DNA of 51,074 nucleotides from Oscillospiraceae bacterium (lineage in GTDB: Bacteria; Bacillota; Clostridia; Oscillospirales; Ruminococcaceae): contig JAFSEN010000079.1 of the NCBI GenBank assembly GCA_017435745.1, positions 1 to 51,074 on the forward strand, read 5' to 3'. The notes below the pieces were generated by a model. The model saw only the letters and a program-made list of their open reading frames with translations. It was not told the DNA's origin and did no database searches. Position numbers and translations under genes: made by a program. The first letter of the stretch is position 1. Each line of letters opens with the position of its first letter. This document shows, piece after piece, positions 31,333-40,041 of the stretch.

Positions 31333-32046
31333 TTATTCAAGGGGTTCATTCGGTAAAGAAATTTCGACGGAATTTATCTTTATTGGTTCGGCGGCGGAAT
31401 ATCCGCCGGTATAGCCGGAATTTTCCTTTTTTCCGATGGTTTCAACTGTTTCCGTTCCGGAAACGACCATTCCAAAAACGATTATTTTTCCTTCATATTC
31501 CGGCATTCCGCCGAATTTTTCATAGAGTGAAGCTTTTTCTTTTTCAAAGCCGCTTTCGGAAACAAAGGCTTTTGAAGTTCCGGAAAGTTCTTTTGCGTTT
31601 ATTATTACTATTGAAGGGGCGGCTTTTTCGCCATCCATTACAAAAGCCGCTGCGCCGTTTATGGGAAGATATCCGCTTTGTTCAAGGTAAAAACTTTCGC
31701 CGCAAACGCCGGTTTGGATAAACATATTTTCCGCAAGGGTAACAAATTCCGCATTTGCAAAAGTTCCTTCATTGCAAAGTTCGAGAAATTTTTCTGCGGC
31801 GGCGCAATCCCCAAGTTTTATAAGGATATCGCCTAAATCGGTTTTTATAAGGGCAGCGGCGTCGCCTTCGGTTTTGGAAATCTGCCATTCATAATCCGGG
31901 TTTTTGTTTTCCAAAGGTTCGAAGGTAATTTCGTTTTCGTTTTCCGGGGCATTTCTGAGATTGATAAAACCGAAAATTGCCAGAGCGGCAATTACCAGAA
32001 AAAGAACCGCCATTGTTATTATTCCAAGCGTTTTTATTTTTTTCAT
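31333..32046 (-). CDS. Membrane-anchored degenerate cyclophilin-type protein
   Basis: 237 residues from MKKIKTLGI at 32046; the frame is open upstream but only through repeat DNA. One N-terminal membrane segment (8-28), then a cyclophilin-like domain from ALIKTDLGDILIKLGDCAAAEKFLELC (65-91) to the C-terminus. The catalytic F-H-R-V motif is replaced by FVTLAEN (101-107), so the key arginine is absent, although MFIQTG (108-113) and the later FGMVVSGTETVETI are retained. It is therefore probably an inactive or chaperone-like extracytoplasmic member. Ribosome binding site GGGAGG. Confidence 0.75.
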   Translation of the reverse strand: MKKIKTLGIITMAVLFLVIAALAIFGFINLRNAPENENEITFEPLENKNPDYEWQISKTEGDAAALIKTDLGDILIKLGDCAAAEKFLELCNEGTFANAEFVTLAENMFIQTGVCGESFYLEQSGYLPINGAAAFVMDGEKAAPSIVIINAKELSGTSKAFVSESGFEKEKASLYEKFGGMPEYEGKIIVFGMVVSGTETVETIGKKENSGYTGGYSAAEPIKINSVEISLPNEPLE

Positions 32047-32093
32047 GGAATACCTCCCTTTTTTGAGGTTTTTTGATCGGACGGGGTTTTGGG

Positions 32094-32248
32094 AATCTCT
32101 CCACCATTGCTTACGCAATGGTCCCCCTCCCTTTAGGCAAGGGAGGCTTGCCCTCCGGGTTTGTTTTAACCTCCTCAAAGGAGGAGGGGGACCGTCGAAG
32201 ACGGTTGGAGGAGGGATTTTTGCGGAACGGTCGGAAACGTTCCTTACG
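32094..32248. repeat. Repeat cluster: A - A(reverse) - B
   Basis: 32094-32165 family A, core ACCATTGC/GCAATGGT with loop TTAC (32103-32122), arm CCTCCCTTTAGGCAAGGGAG then GCTTGCCCTCCGGG. 32168-32220 reverse family A, CCTCCTCAAAGGAGGAGG with core ACCGTC/GACGGT (32191-32205). 32222-32248 family B, GGAACGGTCGGAAACGTTCC then TTAC. Confidence 0.8.
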
Positions 32249-32263
32249 GTGTAAAGGGATTAT

Positions 32264-33379
32264 TTAATACAGAATTTCCGCGGTCAGGGCGTTGGAAAGA
32301 AGAAAACCTTTTGGGGTAAAGGAAATTCGGCTTCCGGAAATTTTTAAAAGGCCGGGGGATGCGAAAGGTTTTGCGTTTTCGAGTATTTCAGCGCCGGAAA
32401 CTTCCGGATAGAGTTTTTCAAGTTCAAAAACGTCAAGACCTTCCGAAAGGCGGAGCCGGAGCATTGCAAATTCTTCCCAACCGCCGCCGGAAGATTCTTC
32501 CCGCTCGTTTTCTTCAAAAGGAATTTCGAGGAAGTTTTTTATGCTTCGGTCAAAAAAGAACCGGCGGCCTTCCATAAACGAATGGGCGGAAGGTCCGATT
32601 CCGATATATTCATCGTCCAGCCAGTAACGGGTGTTATGGAAGGAACGTTTTTTGTCTTTTGCAAAATTTGAAATTTCGTATTGTTCAAAACCGCGTTTTT
32701 CAAGTTCTTCGCAGGCAAAAAGATAGAGATCCGCAGATTTTTCTTCATCCGCGCAAAGAAAGCGAAGTTTGCTTTTTGAAAGCGGGGTGCCTTCTTCGAT
32801 TTTGAGCATATAGGAAGAAATATGCTGTACCCCGAGAGAATTGCAGAATTCTATGCTTTCCAGAAGGGATTTTTCCGTCTGGTAGGGGATTCCGAGCATA
32901 AGATCGAGGGAAATGTTATCGAAACCGGCTTTTTGGGCGGCTTTTACCGTTTCGGCGGCTTCGTTTGCACTATGGATTCTTCCGAGGGCGGAAAGTTCTT
33001 TTTCGTTTGAACTTTGAAGACCGAAGGAAAGGCGGTTTATTCCGGCATTTTTCAAAACGGAAAAATCCAGCCTTTCGGAAACGCCGGGATTTCCTTCCGC
33101 GGTAACTTCCGCATTTTCGGTAAGATATGGTTTTGCCGCTTCCATAATATCGCAAAGGCGTTTTTCACCGAGAAGCAAGGGCGTTCCGCCGCCAAAATAC
33201 AAAGAGTTATAGGGCCTTGCATACTTTTTTCCGTAAAAACCGATGGCTTCGATTACCCGGTTTTTATAGATTTCAAAATATTCTTCGCCTTTCGGAAAAG
33301 AATAAAAATCGCAGTATCTGCATTTTTGCATGCAGAAGGGAACATGAATATACAGCCCTGCAGGAGTTTTTTTATTCAT
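32264..33379 (-). CDS. hemW: Radical SAM heme chaperone HemW
   Basis: 371 residues, normal length. The radical SAM cysteines are C16, C20 and C23 in PFCMQKCRYCDFYSFP, with the extra CDF typical of HemW/HemN. SLYFGGGTPLLL follows as the S-adenosylmethionine-binding GGG motif, and NTRYWLDDEYIGIGPSAHS and SYMLKIEEGTPL are HemW blocks. HemW delivers heme to target proteins and is not a coproporphyrinogen oxidase. Its start is preceded by GGAG and by a gene-free stretch with DnaA-box-like repeats. Confidence 0.93.
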   Translation of the reverse strand: MNKKTPAGLYIHVPFCMQKCRYCDFYSFPKGEEYFEIYKNRVIEAIGFYGKKYARPYNSLYFGGGTPLLLGEKRLCDIMEAAKPYLTENAEVTAEGNPGVSERLDFSVLKNAGINRLSFGLQSSNEKELSALGRIHSANEAAETVKAAQKAGFDNISLDLMLGIPYQTEKSLLESIEFCNSLGVQHISSYMLKIEEGTPLSKSKLRFLCADEEKSADLYLFACEELEKRGFEQYEISNFAKDKKRSFHNTRYWLDDEYIGIGPSAHSFMEGRRFFFDRSIKNFLEIPFEENEREESSGGGWEEFAMLRLRLSEGLDVFELEKLYPEVSGAEILENAKPFASPGLLKISGSRISFTPKGFLLSNALTAEILY

Positions 33380-33453
33380 CGTGCTCCCCTCCGTTTTTTT
33401 CTTATTTTTTGGTTAAAAACGGTGCTCATTTTTTGTTTTTAACCGGAAAATTT

Positions 33454-33716
33454 TTATCAACATGGAAAACTTTTTCGGTTAAACGGCTTTAAAATGCCGT
33501 TTTTTTGAGCACTTTTCAACATTTTCCACAACCGCAATGTTGAAAATGTTGAAATCAAGGCCTTGAAAGGCCGAAAACCCATTGGTTTTCAACATTTTCC
33601 ACCGAATGTTCCACCAAACCGCTTAAATACGCGATTTGTTCATAAATTTTTTGTTGAAAAATGTTTTTTCATACTTTTGGGTATATTTTTTCCTTGAATT
33701 GGAAATTTTTGGATAA
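33454..33716. promoter_or_regulatory. Cluster of DnaA-box-like 9-mers
   Basis: Nine sites resembling TTATCCACA lie in a 380-base gene-free stretch: TTATCAACA (33454), TTTTCAACA (33513), TTTTCCACA (33522), TTTTCAACA reversed (33538), ATTTCAACA reversed (33547), TTTTCAACA (33586), TTTTCCACC (33595), TTTTCAACA reversed (33652) and TTATCCAAA reversed (33708). Six are arranged as back-to-back pairs, two direct and one inverted. The flank from 33640 on is A+T-rich. Binding by DnaA is an inference. Confidence 0.45.
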
Positions 33717-33760
33717 CCTGTATAGGGTGTTTTTTCTATTCATAGAAAGCTGAAAGATGC

Positions 33761-34741
33761 TCAAAAACCGCCTTCATTTTCCGAAGCAAGAAGCACCCGG
33801 TCGATAAGATTTTCAAGGTCTTCCGGGGTTTTAAGCTCGCCGCATTCTCTTCGAAATTCGGCGGCTCCGCGCATTCCTTTGATATACCAGGAGGAATGTT
33901 TGCGCGCTTCGCGCATTCCGGTATATTCGCCTTTGTATTTGCAAAGAAGTTCGATATGCTTTTTAAGAACTGCCATTCTTTCTTCCGGGGTGGGTTCCGG
34001 AAGAAGCTCGCCGGTTTCCATATAATGTGCAATGCGTTTGAAAAGCCAGGGATTTCCCATGGCTCCCCGGCCGACCATTACCAAATCGCAGCCGGTTTGG
34101 TCATAAAGCGCCTTTGCACTTTCCGGTGAAGTTACGTCGCCGTTTCCGATAACCGGAACGGAAACCGCTTCTTTAACCTGTCTGATAATGTCCCAGTTTA
34201 CCGGCGGGGCATACATTTGTGTTCTTGTTCTTCCGTGGACTGTAAGAGCAAAAGCTCCGTTTGCTTCGCAGATACAGGCAAATTCCACAGCGTTAAGGTG
34301 TTCGTTATCCCAACCGGCGCGGAATTTTACCGTTACCGGGATATCGACCGCATCCACAACCGCCCGGACTATTCTTCCGGCAAGTTCCGGATCTTTCATA
34401 AGGGCGCTGCCGCCGCCGTTTCCGGCGATTTTTGGTACGGGGCAGCCGAAATTTATATCGATTGCGTCCGGTTTGTATTCAAGTGACATTTTTGCGGCTT
34501 CTGCCATAACTTCCGGTTCGCTTCCAAAAAGCTGGACAGCGCAGGGGCGTTCCGCTTCGTTTATCTCCAGAAGCTCGGCGGATTTTTTGCTTCCGTAGGA
34601 AAGGCCTTTTGAGCTGGTCATTTCTCCAACGGTCCAAACCGCGCCATATTCCCGGCATATTTCGCGCATTGCTCTGTCGCCGACCCCGGCCATTGGAGCA
34701 AGGGCCGCATGTTTTTCAAGTTCAATATTGCCTATTTTCAT
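33761..34741 (-). CDS. dusB: tRNA-dihydrouridine synthase DusB
   Basis: 326 residues. LAPMAGVGDRAMREICREYGA (14-34) is the FMN-binding opening, C100 in INFGCPVPKI is the catalytic proton donor, and TVHGRTRTQMYAPPVNW plus VPVIGNGDVTSPESA complete the barrel signature. It reduces specific uridines in the tRNA D-loop using NADPH and FMN. The ATG lies within the last codons of the upstream M23 gene (four-base overlap at 34738-34741), so the two are coupled. Confidence 0.95.
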   Translation of the reverse strand: MKIGNIELEKHAALAPMAGVGDRAMREICREYGAVWTVGEMTSSKGLSYGSKKSAELLEINEAERPCAVQLFGSEPEVMAEAAKMSLEYKPDAIDINFGCPVPKIAGNGGGSALMKDPELAGRIVRAVVDAVDIPVTVKFRAGWDNEHLNAVEFACICEANGAFALTVHGRTRTQMYAPPVNWDIIRQVKEAVSVPVIGNGDVTSPESAKALYDQTGCDLVMVGRGAMGNPWLFKRIAHYMETGELLPEPTPEERMAVLKKHIELLCKYKGEYTGMREARKHSSWYIKGMRGAAEFRRECGELKTPEDLENLIDRVLLASENEGGF

Positions 34742-35769
34742 TCTTCGATTACCTTTCCGAAATCAAAATTCGGTTCCGAACCCATCATTGCGATTGGGTC
34801 AACAAAAATTCCGCCGACGGATATTCCGAAATGGAGGTGGTTTCCGGTGGAAAGGCCGGTTGTGCCGACTTTTCCGATAAGGCTGTTTTTTTCAACAAAA
34901 TCGCCTTCGGAAACGTTCATGGAGTTTAGGTGGTAATGCCAGCTTAAAACTCCGCAGCCATGGTCGATTAAAATCGTGTTTCCGGTAAGGCCGAGCCAAT
35001 CCGCAAAAATTATGTTTCCGCTGTTGGCAGCATAAACCGGGGTTCCGCCGGGGGCGGCCATATCCGTTGCGTTATGCCATTCGGTCTTTCCGTTTGAAAA
35101 AGTTCGGAAAGTTCCGAATTTTGTTGTTTCTTTATAAGGATAGTTACCGAGGGGTTTTACAAATCCGCCGTTCCAAAGGGGAATATCGGAAAAATACCAG
35201 CGGTATTTTTGATAGAAAACATCAAAAGCTTCTCTTACCGCCTGGTCCTCAAGGGTTGCATCAAGGGTTGCCTGTTCCACCACAAGATACTGGGTGTTGA
35301 AAACCTTATCAAGAACGGTTATTTCCGCGGAATAGGAAAAATCCCCTTCGGAAAATTCAAGGTTATAAGTTCCCGCTTCTGCGGCGGTTTTTACCGGAAC
35401 AAAACAATACCAAGCGCCTTCGTTTTCAAAAAAACGGCGGTCATAGCCGAGGAAATCTTTGAAAACGGTTTCGGAAAGATCTATATTTTCGGCTTTTATT
35501 ATAAAATAGCTTCCCCGTTCAACTTCCGGGGAAGAAAGGGTGACAACGGGTTCCAAAACCGGTTCCGGTTCTTCTTCCGGTTCGGAAGAAACTTCCGGAA
35601 CGACGGTTATTTCCGGCAGGCTTTCGGAAACCGAGGAGGAACTTTCGGAAGAGGAAAATTCCGCTTCGGAATTAATCACCGGGATTTCCGGCGAATTTTC
35701 GCAGCCGGAAGAGGATATTATAATTGCGGATATAAGAAGCGCTGTAAGAAGTTTTTTGTGTTTTGTCAC
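34738..35769 (-). CDS. M23 family metallopeptidase lipoprotein
   Basis: 343 residues. The start is a GTG (complement of 35767-35769), preceded by CGGAGG. Signal with lipobox ending SSSGC (C23). Residues 30-75 are a Ser/Glu/Pro linker. A middle domain precedes the C-terminal LytM-type peptidase, whose zinc ligands are in EWHNATDMAAPGGTP (H and D), WHYHLNS and GNHLHFGIS. It should cleave peptidoglycan cross-bridges outside the membrane. The Ser/Glu/Pro stretch resembles that of the orphan binding protein at 12198-13859. Confidence 0.92.
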   Translation of the reverse strand: MTKHKKLLTALLISAIIISSSGCENSPEIPVINSEAEFSSSESSSSVSESLPEITVVPEVSSEPEEEPEPVLEPVVTLSSPEVERGSYFIIKAENIDLSETVFKDFLGYDRRFFENEGAWYCFVPVKTAAEAGTYNLEFSEGDFSYSAEITVLDKVFNTQYLVVEQATLDATLEDQAVREAFDVFYQKYRWYFSDIPLWNGGFVKPLGNYPYKETTKFGTFRTFSNGKTEWHNATDMAAPGGTPVYAANSGNIIFADWLGLTGNTILIDHGCGVLSWHYHLNSMNVSEGDFVEKNSLIGKVGTTGLSTGNHLHFGISVGGIFVDPIAMMGSEPNFDFGKVIEE

Positions 35770-35827
35770 TGTTGCCTCCGGGAAATATATAGAAAAAAAT
35801 TTTTAACTGTATCGATAGCGGGGGTTC

Positions 35828-35991
35828 TCTCCCTCTGTCACAGACTGCGTCTGTGACAGCTCCCTCATCAGAGGGGGCTTGCCCTCCGGGTTCTTTGTTA
35901 TCCCTCTTTCGTCTTTTTCGTCAAAGCCGAAAAAGCCACCTTCCCCTCTGGGAAGGCTTGTTTTGCGGAACGGTCAAGACCGTTCCCTACA
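35828..35991. repeat. Repeat cluster: A - A - B
   Basis: 35828-35893 family A, core GTCACAGAC/GTCTGTGAC with loop TGC (35837-35857), arm CTCCCTCATCAGAGGGGG. 35897-35960 family A, core CTTTTTCG/CGAAAAAG with a longer loop (35911-35937), arm CCTTCCCCTCTGGGAAGG. 35965-35991 family B, GGAACGGTCAAGACCGTTCC then CTAC. Confidence 0.8.
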
Positions 35992-36031
35992 AAATAAATG
36001 GAAAAGGCTTATAGGGGAATTTTATTATAAT

Positions 36032-36064
36032 ATTATAGCATAGGAAAAAATTATATGCTATAAT
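36032..36064. promoter_or_regulatory. 11-bp inverted repeat upstream of polA
   Basis: ATTATAGCATA (36032-36042) and TATGCTATAAT (36054-36064), perfect, 11-base spacer. TATAAT at 36059-36064 and again at 36072-36077 are candidate -10 boxes, but no good -35 is visible. Possible operator. Confidence 0.5.
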
Positions 36065-36122
36065 AAGTTAATATAATATTGTTAAATATTCCATTAAATT
36101 ATATTTTTAGGAGGCTGCTCCG

Positions 36123-38729
36123 ATGAAGATATTGGCTGTGGATTCGAACAGCATTATGAACCGCGCTTTTTACGGAATCAAGGTTCTTACGACGAAGGAC
36201 GGTTTTTTTACAAACGCCATATACGGTTTTCTTTCGATTTTGCTGACCGCGGTTTCGGAAACAAAGCCGGACGCAATTGTTTTTGCTTTTGACGTTCATG
36301 CGCCCACTTTCCGCCATGAATTTTACAAAGAATATAAAGCCGGCCGCCACGCCACACCCCAGGAACTTATCGACCAGTTTCCGGTTATGAAGGAACTGCT
36401 TGGATATCTCGGTTACCCGGTAATTGCCATTGAAGGTTGGGAAGCGGACGATATTCTTGGAACCGTTTCGAGAATTTGCGAGGAGCAGGGCGCGGAATGC
36501 GTTATTTCCACCGGGGACAGGGACAGCCTTCAGCTTATTGGCGAGCGCACTTCCGTACGCCTTGCTACCACAAAAATGGGGCAGCCTGTTTCCACAATGA
36601 TGGATATTCCGGCGGTGCATGAAAAATACGGCGTTGAACCCCTTGAACTTATTGAAGTCAAGGCGCTTATGGGCGACACAAGCGACAATATTCCCGGCGT
36701 TCCGGGAATCGGCGAAAAAACCGCCCTTGATCTTATTCAAAGATATCACAGCGTAGATTATATTTATGAGCATTTCGACGAGCTTGAACTTAAACCTGCA
36801 CAGAGAAGAAAGCTTTCCGAAGGTAAGGATTCGGCATATCTTAGCCGCCGGCTCGGCGAAATTAACCGCTTTGCGCCAATTTCCGAAAACCTTGAGGATT
36901 ACATGCTCAAAAACAGGAACGAAGCGGCGGCTGTTGCTCTTTTGAGCAAACTTGAGATGTATAAGATGATCGAAAGGCTTGGGCTTGACGCAGCAAAAAT
37001 TCCGGAAAAGGCGGAAGAATCTTCCGCTCCGAAGAAAAAGCTTGAAGTTTTCGCAGGCGATATTTCCGATTTTAAAGGCCCGGAAGATTGTGAGCACGTT
37101 GAAGTGCTTTTTGAGAACGAAGGGGACGACATCACCTGCTGCTGCCTTATCAGCGGCGAAGACGCTGTGCTCATTGAAAACGAAGGCTTCTTTTTTGATG
37201 CGGCTCTTGCGGAATTTTTGTGCTCAAAGGCAGAAAAGCGCACCGATGACTTAAAATTTCTTTCCCGCTGGGCGGAAAACCACGGCTCTTCCGTGAAAAA
37301 CTGCGTTATGGATACCTCTCTTGCGGGATATATCCTTAACGTTTCCGGCGACGATTATTCCGCCGGAAGGCTTGCGGCGCTTTATCATGCGGAAAGCCGC
37401 GAACTTTCCGGAAAAACGGAAGATATCGGTGCTCATAAAGATATTCTTGAAAAGGCTGCGGTATTTTCCAACCTTTGCGAAAAGCTCCGCGCCGAACTTA
37501 AAAACCACGGTGAGGAAAAAATCCTCGATGAAATCGAGCTTCCTCTTGCAAAAATCCTCGCTTCGATGGAGCTTCGGGGCTTTAAAATTGACCCGGAAGG
37601 AATCCGCAGTTTCGGCGACGAACTTTTGAGCACCATTTCCGAAACCGAGCAAAGAATCTATGATCTTTGCGGCGAAAAATTCAACATTCTTTCGCCGAAA
37701 CAGCTTGGGGTTGTGCTTTTTGAGCATCTTGGACTTCCTGCAAAGAAAAAGACAAAGAGCGGCTATTCCACAAACGCCGACGTTCTCGAGGATTTGAGAA
37801 CTTACCACCCGGCAATCGACGAGATTCTTGAATACAGAAAGCTTACGAAGCTCAATTCCACATACGTTGAGGGACTTTTAAATGCTCTTGCCCCGGACGG
37901 AAGAGTTCACACCCGCTTTAACCAGAAGGAAACCCGCACCGGGCGAATCAGCTCCCTTGAGCCTAACCTTCAGAATATTCCGATCCGCACCGAACTGGGC
38001 GCAAAAATGCGCGGTTTTTTCACCGCAAAGGAAGGTTACACCCTTGTTGACGCGGACTATTCGCAGATTGAACTCAGGGTTCTTGCCCATCTTTCCGGGG
38101 ACGAAAATATGATTTCCGCTTTCACCGGCGGAACCGACGTTCACACCCAGACTGCTTCGCAGGTTTTCGGCGTTCCGGAAGATTACGTAACTTCCCAGAT
38201 GAGAAGCAGCGCGAAGGCTGTTAACTTCGGAATCGTTTACGGAATCGGCGCCTGGAGCCTTGGGGAAAACATCGGCGTTTCCACAAAAGAAGCCCAGCAA
38301 TATATCGACAGCTATCTTTCCCATTATTCCGGCGTTGACCGTTTTATGAAGGAAAGCATTGAAACCGCGAAAAAATGCGGCTACGCCGTAACTTCCTACG
38401 GAAGGCGAAGATATCTTCCGGAGCTTTCTTCCAGCAATTTCAATCTCCGTTCTTTCGGCGAAAGGGTTGCAAGAAACATGCCCATTCAGGGAACAGCGGC
38501 GGATATCATCAAGCTTGCGATGGTAAAAGTTGAAAACCGCCTTGCCGCAGAAAAACTTGACGCAAAACTTATTATGCAGGTTCACGACGAACTTATTGTT
38601 GAAGCCAACGAAAATTGCGCGGAAAGGGCTGCGGAAATTCTTAAATTTGAAATGGAAAACGCGGCAAAACTTTCCGTTCCGATGGAAGTTTCCGTTGGAA
38701 CCGGAAAAACATGGCTTTTGGCGCATTGA
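36123..38729 (+). CDS. polA: DNA polymerase I
   Basis: 868 residues. The N-terminal 5'-3' exonuclease begins KILAVDSNSIMNRAFYG and carries EGWEADDILGT and GDTSDNIPGVPGIGEKTA. The middle domain has lost the DED acidic residues of the proofreading exonuclease, as in Bacillus-type enzymes, so proofreading is probably absent. Polymerase motif A is DADYSQIELRVLAHLSGD (about 645), motif B RSSAKAVNFGIVYG, and motif C QVHDE (about 820). AGGAGG lies eight bases before the ATG. It fills gaps and removes RNA primers. Confidence 0.97.
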   Translation: MKILAVDSNSIMNRAFYGIKVLTTKDGFFTNAIYGFLSILLTAVSETKPDAIVFAFDVHAPTFRHEFYKEYKAGRHATPQELIDQFPVMKELLGYLGYPVIAIEGWEADDILGTVSRICEEQGAECVISTGDRDSLQLIGERTSVRLATTKMGQPVSTMMDIPAVHEKYGVEPLELIEVKALMGDTSDNIPGVPGIGEKTALDLIQRYHSVDYIYEHFDELELKPAQRRKLSEGKDSAYLSRRLGEINRFAPISENLEDYMLKNRNEAAAVALLSKLEMYKMIERLGLDAAKIPEKAEESSAPKKKLEVFAGDISDFKGPEDCEHVEVLFENEGDDITCCCLISGEDAVLIENEGFFFDAALAEFLCSKAEKRTDDLKFLSRWAENHGSSVKNCVMDTSLAGYILNVSGDDYSAGRLAALYHAESRELSGKTEDIGAHKDILEKAAVFSNLCEKLRAELKNHGEEKILDEIELPLAKILASMELRGFKIDPEGIRSFGDELLSTISETEQRIYDLCGEKFNILSPKQLGVVLFEHLGLPAKKKTKSGYSTNADVLEDLRTYHPAIDEILEYRKLTKLNSTYVEGLLNALAPDGRVHTRFNQKETRTGRISSLEPNLQNIPIRTELGAKMRGFFTAKEGYTLVDADYSQIELRVLAHLSGDENMISAFTGGTDVHTQTASQVFGVPEDYVTSQMRSSAKAVNFGIVYGIGAWSLGENIGVSTKEAQQYIDSYLSHYSGVDRFMKESIETAKKCGYAVTSYGRRRYLPELSSSNFNLRSFGERVARNMPIQGTAADIIKLAMVKVENRLAAEKLDAKLIMQVHDELIVEANENCAERAAEILKFEMENAAKLSVPMEVSVGTGKTWLLAH

Positions 38730-38744
38730 TAATATAATACTGAT

Positions 38745-38810
38745 TTATCCGTAGGGAACGCTGTCCTCAGCGTTCCGAAAAACGGACCGTCGGGGACGAC
38801 GGTCCCTACA
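38745..38810. repeat. 66-bp repeat, copy 1 (family B pair)
   Basis: TTATCC then GTAGGGAACGCTGTCCTCAG, core GAACGCTG/CAGCGTTC, AAAAA, then a second palindrome CGGACCGTCG/CGACGGTCC and CTACA. It is identical to 39328-39393, so the two copies flank the membrane-protein gene as direct repeats. Confidence 0.9.
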
Positions 38811-38842
38811 ATATAAAGAAGCCTTTTTGAAAGGAGGACCCC

Positions 38843-39322
38843 ATGAAAAACTATAAACTTTATAACGTAATGTTCCCGATATGGATGCTTATTCTTTTTC
38901 CCGCCATGTGGCTTATCGTTATTCCGGCGAACTTTGCCATTGATTCCGCGGTTCTTCTCCTCGGGGCGCATTTTTTCCTTCGGGGAAGGGCAAAGGAAAT
39001 CTGGAAAAAGAGCATACTCAAAATTTTTATCTTCGGTTTCCTTTCTGATTTCATCGGCGCCGGATTTTTGACCGCGGGGCTTTATGCTTCGTCCTATCTT
39101 GATTTCGGAACGGTTTTTGAGGAAGCCTGCAACGGACCCCAAAGCATCGGCGGATTTTTTGTTCTTCTTTTTGCGGTTTTGCTTTCCGGTGTCTGCATCT
39201 ATTTTGCGGACTATAAATTTGCATTCAAAAAAATTGAAGCGGAAGCCGGCGAAAAGAAAAAACTTGCGCTTTTAATTGCGGTTCTTACCGCGCCATATAC
39301 GTTTTTTATTCCGCTTTATTAA
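38843..39322 (+). CDS. Small integral membrane protein, uncharacterised
   Basis: 159 residues with about four or five hydrophobic segments (roughly 10-30, 35-46, 60-83, 103-122, 140-158). No family is recognised. A strong AAAGGAGGACCCC ribosome binding site precedes the ATG. It lies between polA and pth and is bracketed by identical 66-bp direct repeats, which suggests it may have been inserted or duplicated with them. Confidence 0.7.
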   Translation: MKNYKLYNVMFPIWMLILFPAMWLIVIPANFAIDSAVLLLGAHFFLRGRAKEIWKKSILKIFIFGFLSDFIGAGFLTAGLYASSYLDFGTVFEEACNGPQSIGGFFVLLFAVLLSGVCIYFADYKFAFKKIEAEAGEKKKLALLIAVLTAPYTFFIPLY

Positions 39323-39327
39323 TCTAA

Positions 39328-39393
39328 TTATCCGTAGGGAACGCTGTCCTCAGCGTTCCGAAAAACGGACCGTCGGGGACGACGGTCCCTACA
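39328..39393. repeat. 66-bp repeat, copy 2 (family B pair)
   Basis: Same 66 bases as 38745-38810, in the same orientation, 22 bases before the ribosome binding site region of pth. Confidence 0.9.
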
Positions 39394-39416
39394 TTACCAC
39401 GTTTTAAGGAGAAAAT

Positions 39417-40037
39417 ATGAGCGACATCTGGAGTTTGTTCGATAAAATCAAAAAAACTGAAAAAGTTTCCGGCCCGCCGGAATATATTATAGTCGGCCTT
39501 GGCAACCCGGGAAAAGATTATGAAAAAACCCGCCACAACACCGGTTTTATGGCTTTGGATTTAATTTCCGATAAACTTTCGATCCATATTGACCGGCTTA
39601 AATTCAAGGCACTTACCACAACGGCGGAACTTTGCGGCCACAACGTTCTTTTTATGAAACCCCAGACTTTTATGAATCTTTCCGGCGAAGCGGTTTTTGC
39701 CGCGATGGATTTTTATAAAATTCCCCTTGACCACGTTATCGTTGTTTTTGACGACACCACCCTTGACGTCGGCAAAATGCGGATCCGCAAAAAGGGAAGC
39801 GCCGGCGGCCACAACGGACTTAAGAGCATTATTGCAAATTGCGGCGGGGACGATTTTCCGAGAATCAAAATCGGAATCGGCAAAAAGCCGGAAGGTTGGG
39901 ATCTTGCGGATTGGGTTCTTGGAAAATATTCCGAAGAGGACCTTAAAACCCTTCAGGGAATGTATGAAAATTCCTTCGAGGCCGCAAAGCTTATGGTTTC
40001 GGGAAAACTTGACGAAGCGATGAATAAATTCAACTGA
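39417..40037 (+). CDS. pth: Peptidyl-tRNA hydrolase
   Basis: 206 residues, about 20 longer than usual at the N-terminus (MSDIWSLFDKIKKTEK), which precedes the standard opening YIIVGLGNPGKDYEKTRHNTG. Catalytic H40, D113 (VFDDTTLDVG) and N30 are in place, with GSAGGHNGLKS (127-137) and FPRIKIGIGKP-like blocks. It releases peptides from stalled peptidyl-tRNA. The ATG follows AAGGAGAAA; the extension has no alternative ribosome binding site inside it, so it is probably real. Confidence 0.95.
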   Translation: MSDIWSLFDKIKKTEKVSGPPEYIIVGLGNPGKDYEKTRHNTGFMALDLISDKLSIHIDRLKFKALTTTAELCGHNVLFMKPQTFMNLSGEAVFAAMDFYKIPLDHVIVVFDDTTLDVGKMRIRKKGSAGGHNGLKSIIANCGGDDFPRIKIGIGKKPEGWDLADWVLGKYSEEDLKTLQGMYENSFEAAKLMVSGKLDEAMNKFN

Positions 40038-40041
40038 ATTA

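Noticed and set aside
33380-33760. Chromosomal replication origin
   Set aside because: DnaA-box-like sites are present but dnaA and dnaN are not adjacent and gene orientation does not switch here; gyrB-gyrA at the right end suggests the true origin lies outside the window. Kept only as a DnaA-box-like cluster.
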